From contig DCDD01000212.1 of NCBI GenBank assembly GCA_002316235.1, forward strand, positions 1 through 8,119: a DNA stretch of 8,119 bases. The letters run 5' to 3'. Shown here piece by piece: positions 1 to 5,374 of this stretch (position 1 is its first letter; the number at the start of each line of letters is the position of its first letter). The stretch comes from Bacteroidales bacterium UBA1064. Lineage in GTDB: Bacteria; Bacteroidota; Bacteroidia; Bacteroidales; Tenuifilaceae. The position numbers and the translations under genes were made by a program. Under the pieces are notes generated by a model, which saw nothing but the letters and a program-made list of their open reading frames with translations, was not told where the DNA came from and did not search any database.

Positions 1-2
1 AA

Positions 3-995
3 AAAGATGTTGCACGAGATGTGCACCAAACGCTAGCAAACGCATATGAGGTAATAGGAAGCTTTCCTAAAGCCTATTACCACTTAAAAAACTATCAGGT
101 TTTAAAGGATTCCATGCTAAATGCTGAAACTATTGAGAAAATCGAAACCCTGCAGGCACAACTTGAAATGGAAAACCAGGCAGCGCAGGTTTCTCTGGTT
201 CAGCACAAGTTAAAGCTACAGCGGCAGGTTGCCTGGACGGTGAGTGGCTTATTAGCCATGATGGGGGGTTTGCTTGTTTTGCTTTACAGGGAAAACAAGA
301 AGAAAAACGCTGCTCTTGCCGAGGAACAAAAATTTAAAGAAAGCACAGTAAAACGGCTAGATGCATTTCTTCAAAACACTTTAAAGGTGGCTGATGATGG
401 CACAGTGGGAGGATTTTTTTCCGATAGCTGGAAATTGCAACCAGCTAACAGCACCCAGGGTAACTGCAAGTTGCTCAGCTTTAAGGTAAATAATTCTACC
501 CTTGCTTTCATGCAGGTAAGTGATAGCCAAAGAGTTAGCCCCAACCTCATTACTCTATGCCTGTGCTGCTGGGTTAAAAGCAATGCCCATCGGCTCATGA
601 TATCGTGGGTAAATTTTATGAAAGAGATGAGGGAGAATTTTGCAGCTGACCCGCTTACTAGTGATCTTGACCCTTCACAATACTGTATTTTGCCTTTTAC
701 TATTAATGGAGACTTTGTTTTGAACCTTACAGAGGAGGGTTTTGCCGTATGGCATAGCAATAAGCTGATATTCCCTAAAGCGTTCCAATGTCCAGAACTT
801 GTGAAGGGTGATACTCTTTACCTTTACTTTACTACAATAGGTTTACCCTTGCCAGATAGAGAGCAGCGAGAAATGGAAAAAATAATAGGCAGTGTTGCGT
901 CTATGGAATTTTCCCTGCAACCCCAGGCAATGCAAAACTTGCTAAAAACGTTTGAGCTGGAAAATTTTACCTATATATTTGCCCTTAGAATTTAA
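3..995 (+). CDS. TPR/transmembrane signalling protein, 3' part, with degenerate SpoIIE phosphatase-like C-terminus
   Basis: The reading frame is open from the first complete codon (base 3), so the gene starts upstream and only about 330 residues are visible. Counting from the GTG at base 21, residues 1-37 read like the last TPR helices (LANAYEVIGSFPKAYYHLKNY), residues 38-69 are a charged helix or coiled coil, residues 70-89 are one hydrophobic membrane span (bases about 228-287), and residues 90-125 are a second charged helix. This order is typical of Bacteroidetes periplasmic-TPR sensors that place an output domain in the cytoplasm. Residues about 130-324 show no histidine-kinase boxes and no LuxR helix-turn-helix. 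Spacing and hydrophobic pattern instead resemble a SpoIIE/PP2C fold (VSDSQRVSP where D-x-TGHG is expected, VKGDTLYLYFTTIG where GD-x-L-x-x-x-TDG is expected), with most metal-binding residues lost. The TPR-TM architecture is fairly sure; the pseudophosphatase reading is inference. Confidence 0.7.
   Translation, partial: KDVARDVHQTLANAYEVIGSFPKAYYHLKNYQVLKDSMLNAETIEKIETLQAQLEMENQAAQVSLVQHKLKLQRQVAWTVSGLLAMMGGLLVLLYRENKKKNAALAEEQKFKESTVKRLDAFLQNTLKVADDGTVGGFFSDSWKLQPANSTQGNCKLLSFKVNNSTLAFMQVSDSQRVSPNLITLCLCCWVKSNAHRLMISWVNFMKEMRENFAADPLTSDLDPSQYCILPFTINGDFVLNLTEEGFAVWHSNKLIFPKAFQCPELVKGDTLYLYFTTIGLPLPDREQREMEKIIGSVASMEFSLQPQAMQNLLKTFELENFTYIFALRI
951..981 (+). promoter_or_regulatory. Promoter of the peptidase E gene
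   Basis: TTTG at 951-954 and TATATTTG at 974-981 are separated by 19 bases, a near-perfect Bacteroidetes primary sigma promoter (-33 TTTG, -7 TAnnTTTG). It lies inside the 3' end of the upstream coding sequence. Transcription should start near 987, giving a leader of about 45 bases to the ATG at 1032 or about 75 to the one at 1062. A perfect 12-bp palindrome AGAATTAATTCT (1003-1014) sits in that leader. Confidence 0.65.
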
Positions 996-1031
996 AAATT
1001 TGAGAATTAATTCTTATAACAACTAATTACT

Positions 1032-1760
1032 ATGGATAGCCAGTCAAAGAAGACCGTTAAAATGCTGCTAATAAGCAACTCAACAAATGCAGGGGAAGCG
1101 TTTCTGGAACATCCAAAGGAAGAGCTTAAAAGGTTTCTGAATGGCACTAAAAGGGTGCTTTTCATTCCGTGGGCAGCCGTAACTTTTAGCTACGATGAGT
1201 TTGAACGTAAGGTACAAGAACGCTTCAGCGAGTTTGGCGTTGAGGTTGACTCCATTCACCACTATCGAAATGTTAAAACGGCGGTTCAGGAGGCTGAAGC
1301 CATTGTTGTTGGTGGTGGTAACACCTTTAAGCTGCTTAAGACTATACAGCAGCATGATATAGTTGAAACTGTTCGGAATAAGGTTTTGGATGGCACCCCC
1401 TACATAGGCTGGAGTGCTGGAGCCAACGTGGCCTGCCCCACCATTTGCACAACCAACGATATGCCCATCACCGAACCCGATAACTTTGGTGCCTTTAGCC
1501 TGATTCGCTTTCAGATTAACCCCCACTACCTGGATGCAAACCCCGCAGGACATGCTGGCGAAACCCGGGAGCAGCGCATTATGGAGTTCCTCGAAATGGA
1601 TCCATACGTTTACGTGGTTGGTTTGCGGGAGGGTTCGATGATTCTGCTGGAGAATGTTGCTCTGACCCTAAAAGGACCAAAATCTGCCAGAATATTCAAA
1701 AAAGGTATTCCCCCATTTGAGGTTAACCCGGGTGATGACATGGATTTTCTATTCGAATAG
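1032..1760 (+). CDS. pepE: Peptidase E (alpha-aspartyl dipeptidase, family S51)
   Basis: Cytoplasmic serine dipeptidase that, in the characterised family members, hydrolyses dipeptides with an N-terminal aspartate. The full triad is visible: nucleophile Ser128 in GWSAGAN, His165 in INPHY, and Glu200 in GLREGS. In Salmonella PepE these are Ser120, His157 and Glu192, so all three are offset by the same 8 residues. The glycine-rich VVGGGNTF (92-99) and the NSTNAG segment near the N-terminus are also typical. At 242 residues the length fits PepE rather than the longer cyanophycinases of the same family. The annotated start is ATG 1032; ATG 1062 (residue 11, MLLISNSTNAG) aligns better with the family N-terminus and may be the true start. 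It has its own promoter inside the preceding gene and converges with the antiterminator gene, 44 bases away. Confidence 0.93.
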   Translation: MDSQSKKTVKMLLISNSTNAGEAFLEHPKEELKRFLNGTKRVLFIPWAAVTFSYDEFERKVQERFSEFGVEVDSIHHYRNVKTAVQEAEAIVVGGGNTFKLLKTIQQHDIVETVRNKVLDGTPYIGWSAGANVACPTICTTNDMPITEPDNFGAFSLIRFQINPHYLDANPAGHAGETREQRIMEFLEMDPYVYVVGLREGSMILLENVALTLKGPKSARIFKKGIPPFEVNPGDDMDFLFE

Positions 1761-1804
1761 CACTACCAGCCCTGTTGAGAAAAGCAATACGGGGGAAATA
1801 GTTC

Positions 1805-2317
1805 CTACACGGCTCGTGCTACATAATCCTTAGGAAGGGTTACCAGCAGGGAGTGGCTTACATGATCGATACGGATAATAACCTTCTTTTTTCCGGCATG
1901 TTCAACCAGCTCACCGGTAATCCCCATCAGGTTACCAAATCTAACTTCAACCAAGGCTCCTGGTGGAATTTGCTCTTCAACCGGTTCAATTTCCAAATCC
2001 TGAACCAGCAGCTGTTTTACCTGCTCAATCTGCCTGTCGGGAATGGGAACGGCCTTTCCCTCAAAGGTGATGTACCTAACAATTCCTGGAGTGTTCAACA
2101 CCTCGTAGTACTCCCGGGCATCAATCCGAACAAAAATGTATGACCGGAACAAAGGCTCCTCCACCAACTTTTTCCTATCGCTCCACTGCTTTAGCCTTTT
2201 CTGTAAGGGCAGAAAGGCTTCCACGCCTTTTTCCACCAACCGGCTATATATTTTTTTTTCATTCCGCGGTTTAGTGTACAGGGCATACCAACGCTTATTG
2301 GCTTCACCTTTATCCAT
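1805..2317 (-). CDS. UpxY/NusG-family transcription antiterminator, stand-alone
   Basis: A 170-residue NusG paralogue. The N-terminal NGN domain spans roughly residues 8-105 (WYALYTKPRNEKK, then PLFRSYIFVRID and the TPGIVRYI turn), and a C-terminal KOW domain spans roughly 118-165 (PPGALVEVRFGNLMGITGEL). These proteins bind RNA polymerase and reduce pausing or termination. In Bacteroides, UpxY proteins are usually the first gene of the capsular polysaccharide operon they regulate. Here the gene is followed only by convergent pepE, so no polysaccharide operon lies in cis and there is no upxZ. It lacks the length and insertions of a general nusG and is not next to secE or rplK, so a specialised paralogue is more likely than housekeeping NusG. 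It could act in trans on a distant locus. Confidence 0.88.
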   Translation of the reverse strand: MDKGEANKRWYALYTKPRNEKKIYSRLVEKGVEAFLPLQKRLKQWSDRKKLVEEPLFRSYIFVRIDAREYYEVLNTPGIVRYITFEGKAVPIPDRQIEQVKQLLVQDLEIEPVEEQIPPGALVEVRFGNLMGITGELVEHAGKKKVIIRIDHVSHSLLVTLPKDYVARAV

Positions 2318-2320
2318 CTG

Positions 2321-2350
2321 TTGGGATTTTTAGCAAAATTACTACTTTTG
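2321..2350 (+). promoter_or_regulatory. Plus-strand promoter inside the intergenic region
   Basis: TTG at 2321-2323 is followed after 19 bases by TACTTTTG (2343-2350), a full match to the Bacteroidetes consensus. Transcription would start near 2356. The next plus-strand gene begins only at 2726, so the RNA is either a leader of about 370 bases or a separate noncoding transcript. Confidence 0.45.
2334..2341 (-). promoter_or_regulatory. Possible -7 element for the antiterminator gene
   Basis: On the minus strand this reads TAATTTTG, matching TAnnTTTG. No good -33 TTG is found 19-21 bases upstream. Transcription would start near 2328, leaving a leader of only about 10 bases before the ATG at 2317. 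It abuts the plus-strand element at 2343-2350. Confidence 0.35.
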
Positions 2351-2722
2351 GTTTTATACGTTCAGGTAGCATTTTAAAAATACCGCGTTCTGTGACTTGC
2401 TCGAGTGAGGAAGACCTGCAATAAACCCCACTTCAAATTCTCCCTTTTTGTAGGGCATATTTGTTCGATTATTGTCCAACCTAAGGCATAAGGTAAAATC
2501 ATCTAGCGTACTGGTAAAACTAAAATTTCATAATTTCGTTTAAGTGATAAAAAACGATTTTTTTACCGCCACCAATGAACGTGTCTAAAAAAAACTAATT
2601 TTTGTCGAAAAGGCTAAGCTTCTATTAAGAAAATTACCTAAACTTGCGTTTAATCACTTTAACTATAATCTATTAATCAGCAAATTAAAACTAAATGAGA
2701 ATTAACTTTTAACAGATCTCAT
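2334..2722. other. Intergenic region between the antiterminator and the small charged-protein gene
   Basis: About 390 AT-rich bases with no plausible gene; the only ATG-started plus frame (ATG 2574) stops after seven codons. It holds the divergent promoter motifs at its left edge and a weak hairpin followed by seven T (TCGTTT 2536-2541, AAACGA 2552-2557, T-run 2558-2564) that could end a plus-strand RNA of about 200 bases. No repeats, CRISPR units or tRNA were seen. Confidence 0.5.
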
Positions 2723-2725
2723 GTG

Positions 2726-2944
2726 ATGAAGTCAAAGAAAGATTTTCGGAAACCCGTAAAGAATGACTCCTACGATTCCGATGAGGTGAAAATGGTTAAA
2801 AAGCTAAAACCCGTGAAAAAGGAAAAAAATGCTAAGCGTTCAATCTTCAGTGAAATTGATGAGCTTGATGACCTGGTAGATTTCAAGGGGACAGTGTTGG
2901 ACGAAAAATTTGAAGACTATGACGAAGAGGAGGAAGAGCTGTAG
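2726..2944 (+). CDS. Small highly charged protein of unknown function
   Basis: A 72-residue protein starting at ATG 2726; an in-frame GTG lies one codon earlier (2723), but ATG is preferred. No family is recognised. The composition is striking: the first half is lysine-rich (KSKKDFRK, KKLKPVKKEKNAKR), the second half strongly acidic (EIDELDDLVDF, then EDYDEEEEEL at the C-terminus). It has no cysteine, no signal peptide and no membrane segment, so it is probably cytoplasmic and partly disordered. Evidence that it is real: the two charge blocks form one continuous frame, there is no competing ORF on the other strand, and a strong terminator follows 32 bases after the stop codon. No clear promoter sits immediately upstream. 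A nucleic-acid or ribosome-associated role is conceivable from the charge pattern but is not shown. Confidence 0.65.
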   Translation: MKSKKDFRKPVKNDSYDSDEVKMVKKLKPVKKEKNAKRSIFSEIDELDDLVDFKGTVLDEKFEDYDEEEEEL

Positions 2945-2976
2945 TAGGTAATACTCAGGGCTATAGATAATCAAGT

Positions 2977-3009
2977 AAGGCTGCCGGAAGGGCAGCCTTT
3001 TTTATTTTT
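2977..3009 (+). terminator. Rho-independent terminator after the small charged-protein gene
   Basis: A perfect stem AAGGCTGCC / GGCAGCCTT (2977-2985 with 2991-2999) encloses a 5-base loop GGAAG. Six T follow at 2998-3003 (two inside the stem), then ATTTTT. On the minus strand the hairpin is followed by TACTTGA with no T-run, so it mainly serves the plus-strand gene, though it lies just past the stop codon of the convergent Lrp gene. Confidence 0.88.
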
Positions 3010-3012
3010 CTT

Positions 3013-3504
3013 TTACTTTTCGTTGTGCACAACGCTCTTATCCTTAACATAGAAGGGTCTTTCAATTGCCTGGTCGAGCGAGATAAAAGTTTCGGTTCGG
3101 GATATGCCGGGTATATTCTGAATGGTGTTAACCAGCACGTCCATCAGGTGCTCGTTATCCCTACAGTAGATTTTGAGCAGCAAAGCATACTCTCCTGTTA
3201 TAAAATGGCATTCTACCACCTCGGGCATTAGCTTCAGGGCTTCAATGACGCCGCTGTACAGGTTGGTGGAAACAAGCTGCACGCCTACAAATGCACATAC
3301 GTCAAACCCTAAGGCTTTGGGCTTAACAATCATTCGCGATCCGGCAATTATTCCGGCATCTTCCATCTTTTTTACTCGCTGATGTATGGCTGCTCCCGAT
3401 ATCCCACACTCCCTTGCAATCTCAAGAAATGGTATCCTGGCGTTTTTTACCAGGTACGAAAGTATCTTCTGATCGATTACATCTACCCTAAATTTTTCCT
3501 GCAT
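3013..3504 (-). CDS. Lrp/AsnC-family transcriptional regulator
   Basis: A 163-residue DNA-binding regulator. The N-terminal AsnC-type winged helix is clear (VDVIDQKILSYLVKNAR at 7-23, then the helix-turn-helix at about 26-47 with EIARECGISGAAIHQRV). It is followed by GIIAGSRMIVKPKALGF and a C-terminal RAM/ligand-binding domain at about 69-143 (VVECHFITGEYALLLKIYCRD; PGISRTETFISLDQAI). Members oligomerise through the RAM domain, usually bind an amino acid, and control amino-acid metabolism or their own gene. It is the last gene of the minus-strand block, 384 bases after the GNAT gene, so it is probably transcribed separately. An AT-rich region lies upstream, where TTATTTTG (3563-3570, minus) is a one-mismatch -7 element. 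The ligand cannot be told. A link to the neighbouring aminomutase/ligase cluster is inference. Confidence 0.93.
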   Translation of the reverse strand: MQEKFRVDVIDQKILSYLVKNARIPFLEIARECGISGAAIHQRVKKMEDAGIIAGSRMIVKPKALGFDVCAFVGVQLVSTNLYSGVIEALKLMPEVVECHFITGEYALLLKIYCRDNEHLMDVLVNTIQNIPGISRTETFISLDQAIERPFYVKDKSVVHNEK

Positions 3505-3715
3505 GGTTGTTTTGAATTGATACGTTTTGGGTGATAAAATTAAAAATGTATTGTTAAAAAGACAAAATAAATTATAAAAATTAACCTTATCTGATTAATT
3601 TTTTTGCAATGATTTCCTAAAACGCTTACATATTCAGGGAGTTTGTTGTGTTGCAAAAAAAACGGTGCTTAATTTCGAACGGTACTTGGCAGTATTAAAA
3701 CAAGTTGCTTCTATT

Positions 3716-3823
3716 TTAAATGATGACATGAAGGACAATTGATGACATGGCAACTCCTTTCTCCATGTCGGGTTTGAGAAAAAATGAAGGTTGATTTTTA
3801 GTAGATGCATCTCTCTGATTCAT
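3716..3823 (-). CDS. Possible small ORF, 35 residues
   Basis: An ATG at 3823 opens a frame of 35 codons ending in TAA at 3716. The peptide starts MNQRDASTKNQPSFF and ends in a hydrophobic stretch (MSSIVLHVII). Its ATG lies 20 bases after a TATCTTTG -7 motif, which would give a leader of about 15 bases. No family is recognised and no clear ribosome binding site at the normal distance is seen (AGGAA directly abuts the ATG). It may be a short protein, a leader peptide of the Lrp transcript, or chance. Confidence 0.22.
   Translation of the reverse strand: MNQRDASTKNQPSFFLKPDMEKGVAMSSIVLHVII
3721..3749. repeat. Pair of 10-base direct repeats
   Basis: TGATGACATG occurs at 3721-3730 and again at 3740-3749, a period of 19 bases, upstream of the Lrp gene and inside the possible small ORF. 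Two sites about two helical turns apart could bind a dimeric regulator, but this is only a pattern. Confidence 0.4.
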
Positions 3824-3843
3824 TTCCTGACTGGTTTGCTTTG

Positions 3844-3851
3844 CAAAGATA
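3844..3851 (-). promoter_or_regulatory. Minus-strand -7 promoter element
   Basis: The minus strand reads TATCTTTG, matching TAnnTTTG and identical over ten bases (TATCTTTGCA) to the element in front of the tRNA at 8044-8053. It overlaps a 10-bp palindrome CTTTGCAAAG (3839-3848). No -33 TTG at the right distance was found. It could serve the 35-codon ORF or a long leader of the Lrp gene. Confidence 0.4.
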
Positions 3852-3888
3852 AAAAGTCAAAAAGGGCTTAGAATATGCTGGTTTATGT

Positions 3889-4371
3889 TTAAAGGCTTTT
3901 TGAATATACAACCTTATCGTCGCCTTCGTCATAAAAGTTTTTAAGTATTGCCTCGTTCTCGTAGGCATTGCTAAGGTAAAATTGCCGGGTGGGCTCGTAC
4001 ATTGGTTTTGATGAGGTTTCAATGTATATTTTTCGCCCATTCAGCTGTTTAATCTCATTTTCTACCCTTTGCAGTACCTGTTTGCCAAGGCCTTTCCCCC
4101 TGTAATCCTGGTGGGTTCCAATCCAGTACAGATCGAAGCTGTGGCGTGTGCAAGGAATTGGACCAAAACAGGCGTAGGATATCGTAGTGCCCATGTGGTC
4201 GGCAAAAACAAAGTAGTAACCGCTTTCCGTTCCCTTTGCCAAAGCCTCCTCCACCAGCTCTATGGCTACATCAATTTCAAAATCGTGAAAAAATCCAGAT
4301 GAGGATAGTATTTCTCTGATACCGGCTTTGTCGGCGGGCGTTGGGGTGGAGCGAAAAGTTACATTGTCCAT
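3889..4371 (-). CDS. GNAT-family N-acetyltransferase
   Basis: A 160-residue single-domain acetyltransferase predicted to move an acetyl group from acetyl-CoA to an amine. Motif A, the pyrophosphate-binding loop, is intact at residues 87-100 (HQDYRGKGLGKQVL, with R91-x-x-G94-x-G96), preceded by the beta4 strand FDLYWIGTH and followed by KIYIETSSKPMYEPTRQFYLSNAY, the usual beta5 strand and C-terminal Tyr-containing helix. Codon 1 lies 16 bases after the stop of the second ATP-grasp gene, so it is almost certainly co-transcribed. At 160 residues it is much shorter than the AblB beta-lysine N6-acetyltransferases (about 270), so it is not simply AblB, although it sits in the same pathway block as a KamA enzyme. 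The substrate is unknown; a beta-lysine amine or a ligated product is the obvious candidate. Confidence 0.9.
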   Translation of the reverse strand: MDNVTFRSTPTPADKAGIREILSSSGFFHDFEIDVAIELVEEALAKGTESGYYFVFADHMGTTISYACFGPIPCTRHSFDLYWIGTHQDYRGKGLGKQVLQRVENEIKQLNGRKIYIETSSKPMYEPTRQFYLSNAYENEAILKNFYDEGDDKVVYSKSL

Positions 4372-4387
4372 AAGGCTGAACGTTATG

Positions 4388-5374
4388 TTAAATTTGAAAG
4401 GGGATATCGGCGATAATGCTCCTTACCGCTTCATCAAACGGAATTCCTGCCTGCATACAAGCCGCATAGAATCCGCTATCTCTCGAAATACAAGGGTTGA
4501 CGTTGATTTCCAGCACCCACGGGTTTCCTGCGTTATCAACCCGAAAATCTACCCTGGCGTAGCCATTCACCCTAAAGGTTTTCCAGCAGTGAAGGCAAAT
4601 ATCACCCATGGTGCTGAGCAACGGTTGGTCATTTGGAGACAGGTCAAAAGTTCTGTTTGTGTTGATATACTCAAAGCTATCCTCAATCCATTTGGCGGAG
4701 TAGCCAACAACATGCGGCTTGTCGGGAGCATAGTTACGAAATATGATTTCGGCTGGCGGTAATAGTTGTGGACCGTTTTGTCCGGCCAAAATAGATATGT
4801 TAAACTCGCGGCCGTCCACAAACTCCTCTATAAAATGGGTGTTGTAGTCAATGCTATTTAAAATTTCGGCTAGTTTCGGGTTGCTTCCCTCAAAAATTGA
4901 ATCCTCATCGAGGCCCAGCGATCCATCCTCCCAGATTGGTTTTACAATGTAACGTTTATCCCGATCGGGAATAAATGAACCGTTTCCCTGGTACCAAAAG
5001 GGCGTTGGGATGCCTGCATCCTGCATCAGCTGCTTGGTTAGCGTTTTGGATGATGTGAGGAATATGGTTTCGAGCGAGCCTCCGGTGAATGGAATTCCCA
5101 TAGAGTTAAGCAGGGAAGGGGCAAGGAAAATCAGGTTTCCCCTGTTGTTCACCGATTCAACCAGGTTGAAAACAAAGTCGGGCTTTAGCCTGCTGAGCTC
5201 ATCACGAACCTTTTGAAGGTTAAGGGAAAATTCCGCGCGCTGGCTCTCAATACCCAGCTTGTTGAGCATCTCGGCAACAAGGGCAACCTGGTCCAGAACA
5301 TCCCTTTCGTCGGGACCGGCGCTCTCCGAAAGCTCGTTGTATAGGATTACCGCATGTATTGTTTGCCTGTTCAT
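4388..5374 (-). CDS. ATP-grasp ligase, D-Ala-D-Ala ligase-like (second of two)
   Basis: A 328-residue member of the ATP-grasp superfamily, which makes amide bonds through an acyl-phosphate. It shows the family order: an N-terminal Rossmann-like part with FVFNLVES (67-74) and GIPFTGG; Lys110 before the central domain; the nucleotide-clamping IVKPIWEDGSLGL (143-155, Lys145); IEEFVDGREFNISIL (182-196, Glu184); and the metal and phosphate-binding ARVDF (Arg274, Asp276) with LEINVNP (Glu289, Asn291). All expected catalytic positions are present. It starts inside the stop of the upstream ligase gene (ATGA, 5371-5374), indicating translational coupling. It is unlikely to be the housekeeping Ddl because a second, quite different ligase is fused to it in the operon and there are no peptidoglycan genes nearby. 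Its amino-acid substrates are unknown. Confidence 0.9.
   Translation of the reverse strand: MNRQTIHAVILYNELSESAGPDERDVLDQVALVAEMLNKLGIESQRAEFSLNLQKVRDELSRLKPDFVFNLVESVNNRGNLIFLAPSLLNSMGIPFTGGSLETIFLTSSKTLTKQLMQDAGIPTPFWYQGNGSFIPDRDKRYIVKPIWEDGSLGLDEDSIFEGSNPKLAEILNSIDYNTHFIEEFVDGREFNISILAGQNGPQLLPPAEIIFRNYAPDKPHVVGYSAKWIEDSFEYINTNRTFDLSPNDQPLLSTMGDICLHCWKTFRVNGYARVDFRVDNAGNPWVLEINVNPCISRDSGFYAACMQAGIPFDEAVRSIIADIPFQI

Larger units (their letters stand above)
3505..3888. other. Intergenic region between the GNAT and Lrp genes
   Basis: This 384-base stretch holds no gene of normal size. It contains a minus-strand TATCTTTGCA motif (3842-3851), a possible 35-codon ORF (3716-3823, minus), and a pair of 10-base direct repeats TGATGACATG (3721-3730 and 3740-3749). 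The part next to the Lrp gene (3530-3610) is very AT-rich, as expected for a regulated promoter. No terminator hairpin was found after the GNAT gene. Confidence 0.5.

Noticed and set aside
371..760. 129-codon minus-strand ORF inside the TPR protein gene
   Set aside because: It is antisense to a better-supported coding frame and shows no recognisable domain.
1080..1553. 157-codon minus-strand ORF opposite pepE
   Set aside because: It lies fully opposite a gene with an intact catalytic triad; its low-complexity Gly/Asn-rich product is a shadow.
1758..1821. TAGCAC / GTGCTA inverted repeat between the convergent pepE and antiterminator ends
   Set aside because: Only 6 bp with a loop of over 50 bases and no T-run; not a credible terminator.
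2644..2669. TTG and TATAAT as a sigma70-like promoter for the small charged-protein gene
   Set aside because: The hexamer spacing is only about 14 bases and the layout does not fit the Bacteroidetes consensus.
4328..4762. 144-codon plus-strand ORF opposite the second ligase and GNAT genes
   Set aside because: It spans the boundary of two clear minus-strand genes and has no domain features.
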